64,000 nt of DNA, from contig NZ_CP073015.1 in assembly GCF_018080005.1 (NCBI RefSeq), positions 3,000,239 to 3,064,238 of the forward strand, read 5' to 3'. Positions 58,912 to 64,000 of this stretch are shown one piece after another. How positions within the stretch are numbered: the stretch's first letter is position 1; each line of letters begins with the position of its first letter. Source of the stretch: Flavobacterium sp. CS20. GTDB lineage: Bacteria; Bacteroidota; Bacteroidia; Flavobacteriales; Flavobacteriaceae. The translations under genes and the position numbers were made by a program. Under the pieces are notes generated by a model, which was given only the letters and a program-made list of their open reading frames with translations, did no database searches and was not told the origin of the DNA.

Positions 58912-60006
58912 TCAATAATATTGAACGGGATTTGTATTAGTATTTGATAAAACGGTTGCAAAATTAGTGAAATTTTCTTTAAGATAAGCATATAAAAGTT
59001 GTTTTGTGTATTGCTCACTTTCATAATGTCCTATATCGGCTAAAATTATCTTTTCTTCAGCTTTAAAAAAATCGTGATATTTGAAATCAGCACTAACATA
59101 AGCATCGGCTTTGGCTCTGATAGCATTTGGTATAGCAAAAGCACCGCTACCTCCTAAAACGGCTACTTTTTGAATGGGTTTGTTTAATAATTTTGAATGT
59201 TTTATGACGGGTATATGGAACGTATTTTTGAGCAATTCTAAAAATGCATTTTCTTTTATAGGATTTTTCCATGACCCAAGCATTCCTATGCCTATATTTT
59301 GATTGGTGTTTTCTAAAGTTTCAACTTCATAAGCTACTTCTTCATAAGGATGATGTTTGAATAGTTGGTTAAGAATTTGATTTTGAAGATGTTTGGCATA
59401 GGTAATGTTGATTTGAATTTCATCTTCAAAATGGGTTTTTCCTTTTTGACCTACCACAGGATTTGAGTTTTCATTTCCTTTAAAACTTCCTTGACCTTCA
59501 ATATTAAAACTACAATGTGAATAGTTGCCAATTTGTCCTGCACCAACTTCAAAGAGTTTTTCTCTTAAAAAATTAGCATCGTTTTTTGGAATGTATGTTG
59601 TCAATTTTTTGATGGTGCCAGTTTGAGGGATAAGTATCTCGGGATTGTTTAGATTTAGTTTGTCGCATATCATTTTATTTACCCCATGAAATGCATTGTC
59701 TAAAGCTGTGTGAATGGCGTAAATTGCAATATCGTTTTTGATAGCCTTGATTACTGTTTTGTTGACATAATTATTGGGATTAAGTTTTTTTATACCCGAA
59801 AAAATGATTGGATGAAAACTTAAAATGAGATTGCAGTTCAAAGCTATAGCTTCATCAACAACCTTTTCATTGGTATCTAAACTGACCAAAACACCGTTTA
59901 TAACACGATTTTCGTCTCCAACAATTAATCCTACATTATCAAAATCTTCTGCATAATCTAAAGGTGCATAGGCGTAAAGATTATTTATTAAGGATTTAAT
60001 AGTCAT
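58912..60006 (-). CDS. Nif3-like dinuclear metal-centre protein
   Basis: 364 residues of the NIF3/YbgI family, a hexameric metal-binding protein perhaps acting as GTP cyclohydrolase I type 2-like hydrolase. Metal-binding stretches are NCNLILSFHPIIFSG, YAIHTALDNAFHGVN and DIGHYESEQYT; a central insertion of about 130 residues occurs, as in the long forms. C-terminus NTNTNPVQYY is the family end, closed by TGA. Overlaps nothing but abuts the coiled-coil gene. Confidence 0.88.
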   Translation of the reverse strand: MTIKSLINNLYAYAPLDYAEDFDNVGLIVGDENRVINGVLVSLDTNEKVVDEAIALNCNLILSFHPIIFSGIKKLNPNNYVNKTVIKAIKNDIAIYAIHTALDNAFHGVNKMICDKLNLNNPEILIPQTGTIKKLTTYIPKNDANFLREKLFEVGAGQIGNYSHCSFNIEGQGSFKGNENSNPVVGQKGKTHFEDEIQINITYAKHLQNQILNQLFKHHPYEEVAYEVETLENTNQNIGIGMLGSWKNPIKENAFLELLKNTFHIPVIKHSKLLNKPIQKVAVLGGSGAFAIPNAIRAKADAYVSADFKYHDFFKAEEKIILADIGHYESEQYTKQLLYAYLKENFTNFATVLSNTNTNPVQYY

Positions 60007-60142
60007 AATTTATCTTTTAAGTTAAATTGTAAATTTAAATATTATACTTTCGTAATTATATGATTAAGGTATAAATTTAGTTTGTTTTCTTATTAATTTC
60101 GTTTTTATTGAAATAGGCTTTATACCTGAAGTGCTATGAATA

Positions 60143-61109
60143 ATGCTAAATATTTTAAAATTTTTATTATTTCCTTTCTCGATAATTTATCATGCAGTGA
60201 CTGCTTTGAGAAATTATTTATATGACAAAGGTTTGTTTAAATCTTACACTTTTGATGTTAAACTGATAAGCGTAGGAAATTTAAGTGTTGGTGGCACGGG
60301 CAAATCTCCTATGATTGAGTATTTAATTAAAAAATATAAAGATGATTATAAGATCGGAGTCTTAAGCCGAGGCTACAATCGCCAAAGCAAAGGGTTTTTA
60401 GAAGTTGATTTGCATATGAAAGCTATTGATGTTGGCGATGAGCCGCTTCAATTTAAAAACAAATTTAAATCAGTGCCTATTTTTGTTGATGCTGACCGTA
60501 AACATGGTTTAGAAAATATTCAAAAGCTTTATCCTGAAATAGAGATAATATTTTTAGATGATGCTTTTCAACACAGACGAGTAAAACCCGATATAAATAT
60601 TTTATTGACAACATTTGACAAGCCCTTTTACAAAGATTTTTTGTTGCCAGTAGGACGATTGCGAGAGTCTAAAACTTCTGTAGAACGTGCAGATTATATC
60701 GTTGTTACAAAATGTCCACCTGATATTTCAAGTACCGTCAAAAGCAATATAAAGCAGAAAATGAATTTAAAGTCTAACCAAACTTTAGTTTTTTCTGAAA
60801 TTGAATATAGCCAAACTCTCAAAAGTCAGAATCGCTCTATGGAATTTGAAACTCTTGATGATTTTTATTTGATAACTGGAATTGCAAACCCCAAGCCTTT
60901 ACTGGATTATTTACAATCAAAACACAAAAGTTTTGAACACTTGCGTTTTGCCGATCATCATAATTTTTCAAAAGCTGAAATTGAAGACATTCAGTCTTAT
61001 ACTAAGCCAATTGTTACTACAGAAAAAGATTTTATTCGCTTAAAAGGTTTGATTGATAAAGAGATTTTTTATATCGCAATTCAAGTAAAACTAGATCAAG
61101 ATTTAAAAC

Positions 61110-61117
<8 letters not shown>
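60143..61117 (+). CDS. lpxK: Tetraacyldisaccharide 4'-kinase
   Basis: Phosphorylates the lipid A precursor at the 4' position. N-terminal membrane anchor (ILKFLLFPFSIIYHAV), Walker A GNLSVGGTGKS (45-55), IIFLDDAFQHRRV and PVGRLRESKTSVERADYIVVTK. 324 residues. Confirms a Gram-negative envelope. Its end overlaps the convergent trxB end by eight bp. Confidence 0.95.
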
Positions 61118-62099
<982 letters not shown>

Positions 62100-62189
62100 T
62101 TACGCAAAAGTATTGTTTTTTATGAAATTTATATAAGGTTTTCGATAACTTTATGTTATACCAAATTAGAATGCATAATATTGATTTTA

Positions 62190-62220
62190 AACAAAAAAAA
62201 GCCGACTGTTGAGCCGGCTT
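62190..62220 (-). terminator. Rho-independent terminator of the DUF4168-like gene
   Basis: On the reverse strand AAGCCG, loop of about ten bases, CGGCTT, followed by a long T run (the A tract near 62190-62198). It lies after the stop at 62245 and before trxB. Confidence 0.75.
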
Positions 62221-62244
62221 ACTGTTTAACCCTAAAATAATAGG

Positions 62245-62670
62245 TTACTGAATTAATTTTTGTATTTTTTCTTTCAGTGTTTTATCTTGAGTAGATGCTT
62301 TTGCAATGGCATGATAAGTTTCTACTTTTAAGCCTTGATTTTCAATCAAACGCTCCATGTTTTTTTGGATGTCTTCTTTTAAGTTTTCAATATTTTTTTT
62401 GACCAAATTGTATTTATCAATTTCAGATTTTGTCAGTTGATTTTTTTTGTCAGAATCTAATAATTTTAGGTGTATATCGGTAAATTCATCACCACTTAGT
62501 CCTGCTTTTTCAATAGCTGTCAATTTATTAAGTTGAAACGACATATTTTCATTTCTAATTTCTATATAAGCCTGGGCAAACTTTTCTATGGTTTGGTCTG
62601 AAAATGTTTTATTTTGACTCCAAGATAAAGTTGAAAGACAAACAAATAATGCAAAAACTATTTTTTTCAT
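62245..62670 (-). CDS. Exported DUF4168-like protein
   Basis: 141 residues: signal peptide (MKKIVFALFVCLSTLSWSQ) then a helical domain, FSDQTIEKFAQAYIEIRNENM and EKAGLSGDEFTDIH, similar to DUF4168. No active site visible. Probably periplasmic. Terminated by its own hairpin. Confidence 0.65.
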   Translation of the reverse strand: MKKIVFALFVCLSTLSWSQNKTFSDQTIEKFAQAYIEIRNENMSFQLNKLTAIEKAGLSGDEFTDIHLKLLDSDKKNQLTKSEIDKYNLVKKNIENLKEDIQKNMERLIENQGLKVETYHAIAKASTQDKTLKEKIQKLIQ

Positions 62671-62726
62671 ATTAAAAATTTTTATTTAACAAATATATTA
62701 ATAATGAAATAATATCAAAGATTATG

Positions 62727-63494
62727 TTACATTTTTTTAGCATCTTCCCAATACTTATTCATATCATCAAAACTCATTTCATGAAGTTTGAGGTTTTTTT
62801 TCTTGGTTTGGTCTTCAAGGAATTTAAATCGTTTGATAAATTTTTTGTTAGTCAATTCTAAAGCTCTTTCGGGGTTAATGTTGTGATGTCTAGCAAAGTT
62901 GATAAGTGCAAAAAACACATCGCCAAGTTCAGCTTCCATCTCAGATTGATTTTTATTTTTTGCTTCTGCTTCAAACTCGCTAATTTCTTCTTTAACTTTG
63001 TCTAAAATTTGTTCTGATTTTTCCCAATCAAAACCTACACTGGCAACTTTGTCTTGAATGCGTTGAGATTTGACCATAGCGGGTAAACTTTTAGGCACGC
63101 CACCTAAAACAGATTTGTTCCCTTTTTTTAATTTTATCATTTCCCAATTTTGCTTGACATCTTCTTCATTTTCAACCTTAACATCTCCATAAATATGTGG
63201 ATGACGCTCTATCATTTTTTTGCAAATGGTGTTGATAACATCTTGTATATCAAACTTGTTTCTTTCTGAAGCAATTTTAGAATAAAAAACAATATGCAAA
63301 AGCAAATCGCCTAATTCACCTTTTATAGCATCATAATCTTCTTCAATTATAGCATCGGTAAGTTCGTAAGTCTCTTCAACAGTTAGGTGACTTAATGTGT
63401 GAATGGTTTGTTTTCGATCCCATGGACAACCTTCGCGGAGTTCATCCATGATTTTTAATAATCGAGAAAAACTTTTTTCTTTTGATGGGTTCAT
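62727..63494 (-). CDS. mazG: Nucleoside triphosphate pyrophosphohydrolase MazG
   Basis: Hydrolyses NTPs to NMP plus pyrophosphate, cleansing the pool. The family begins with LMDELREGCPWDRKQTIHTLSHLTVEETYELTDAI, has two repeated EExxE-type metal motifs (GELGDLLLHIVFYSKIA; AELGDVFFALINFARH), and NPERALELTNKKFIKRF near the end. 255 residues, complete. Confidence 0.95.
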   Translation of the reverse strand: MNPSKEKSFSRLLKIMDELREGCPWDRKQTIHTLSHLTVEETYELTDAIIEEDYDAIKGELGDLLLHIVFYSKIASERNKFDIQDVINTICKKMIERHPHIYGDVKVENEEDVKQNWEMIKLKKGNKSVLGGVPKSLPAMVKSQRIQDKVASVGFDWEKSEQILDKVKEEISEFEAEAKNKNQSEMEAELGDVFFALINFARHHNINPERALELTNKKFIKRFKFLEDQTKKKNLKLHEMSFDDMNKYWEDAKKM

Positions 63495-63548
63495 TTTTTT
63501 TCTTTCAAAAGTAATGAATACTTTTTTAGCAGTTACAATGAAGTAAAA

Positions 63549-63580
63549 TTTGTATTTTAAAACTAAAAAGGTTAAATTTG
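63549..63580 (+). promoter_or_regulatory. Bacteroidota-type promoter of the SusE/F-like gene
   Basis: TTTG (63549-63552), 20-bp spacer, TAAATTTG (63573-63580): a full consensus match, 23 bp upstream of the ATG at 63604. Confidence 0.75.
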
Positions 63581-63603
63581 GATAAATTTATAAATCAATA
63601 ACT

Positions 63604-64000
63604 TATGAAAAAAATATTACTTATTGCAATTTTGTGTTCTGCATTTATGATGCAAGCACAGACAGTTGGTATTGTTGGTCCAGCCGCTAATGGATGGCCA
63701 GATGCTACCAATCCAACTCCTGACATTATGTTGACTGATAATGGCGATGGAACACATTCAATTGATGGATTAACCTTAACTACTGGACCAGCTAAGTTCA
63801 GACAAAACCAAGATTGGGCAGTCAGTTGGGGTGGCGATACTTTTCCATCTGGGTCGATTACAAATGGCGATATACCCGTTCAAGCTGGGGTTTATGATAT
63901 TGTGTTAGATTTAAATAACAATACCTACACATTTACTGATGTGGGAACATTTACTCAAATTGAATTGGTTGGGTCTGCTGTTACAGGGTCATCTAACCCA
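63604..64000 (+). CDS. SusE/F-like secreted surface protein, partial (3' end outside window)
   Basis: ATG at 63604 opens a frame with signal peptide MKKILLIAILCSAFMMQAQ and continues past the right edge (132 residues seen). The repeat KFRQNQDWAVSWGGDTFPSG, then DIPVQAGVYDIVLDLNNNTYTF, is typical of SusE/SusF-type starch-binding modules; a second repeat seems to begin at IELVGSAVTGSSNP. A glycan-binding role or a T9SS-secreted protein is plausible, but the rest is missing. Confidence 0.7.

Overview
The window is a gene-dense, AT-rich chromosomal segment from a member of the Flavobacteriaceae (phylum Bacteroidota). The evidence is the gene content: a complete Na+-translocating NADH:quinone reductase (nqrABCDEF) with apbE, a type IX secretion plug protein, DUF4199 and NamZ-family proteins, a TonB-plug/MG2-like protein and a SusE/F-like surface protein. 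Bacteroidota-type promoters (TTTG, about 20 bp, TAnnTTTG) and mainly TAA stops agree. A marine or cold-water relative is plausible, but I cannot name a genus.

Layout: 1-2927 holds a partial PLP synthase, an FtsX-like permease and a NamZ lipoprotein. 3232-8096 holds metK, aspartate aminotransferase, a fatty-acid desaturase and gpsA, with a large structured hairpin between the first two. 8180-8484 is an orphan antitoxin with a toxin stump. 8544-11892 (minus) is T9SS plug, yicC, gmk, nadD. 12047-19564 is nqrA-F, a small conserved gene and apbE. 19633-30801 holds an S10 peptidase, recR, glycosyltransferase, sodB, rnhB, a large lipoprotein, a DASS transporter and a TonB-plug protein. 30804-36610 (minus) is prfC, an OmpA protein and uvrD. 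36911-39257 is a HaeIII-like restriction-modification operon. 40044-45428 carries fabD-queD, an OmpA lipoprotein and proC-proB-proA. 45727-49675 carries enoyl-CoA hydratase, two membrane proteins, uppP, tag and msrA. 49970-51993 is a second restriction-modification pair framed by 32-bp direct repeats. 52206-57815 is a two-component module (NtrC-type regulator, hybrid kinase) around a membrane glycosyltransferase. 58130-63494 holds a coiled-coil protein, a Nif3-like protein, lpxK, trxB, a DUF4168-like protein and mazG; a SusE/F-like gene runs off the right edge.

Two things stand out. First, eight otherwise well-preserved genes are each broken once: five by a one-base indel (metK, aspartate aminotransferase, gpsA, the 24378 lipoprotein, the DASS transporter) and three by an in-frame stop (sodB and trxB, both TGA where Gly is expected; the NtrC regulator, TAG for Trp). 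Since metK, gpsA and trxB are core genes, sequencing error is the simplest explanation. Second, the accessory DNA has clear architecture: a ~210-bp MITE-like repeat with 15-bp terminal inverted repeats (three copies plus a half copy), a restriction-modification cassette between long direct repeats, and a multi-stem intergenic element. No rRNA, tRNA or CRISPR array was seen.
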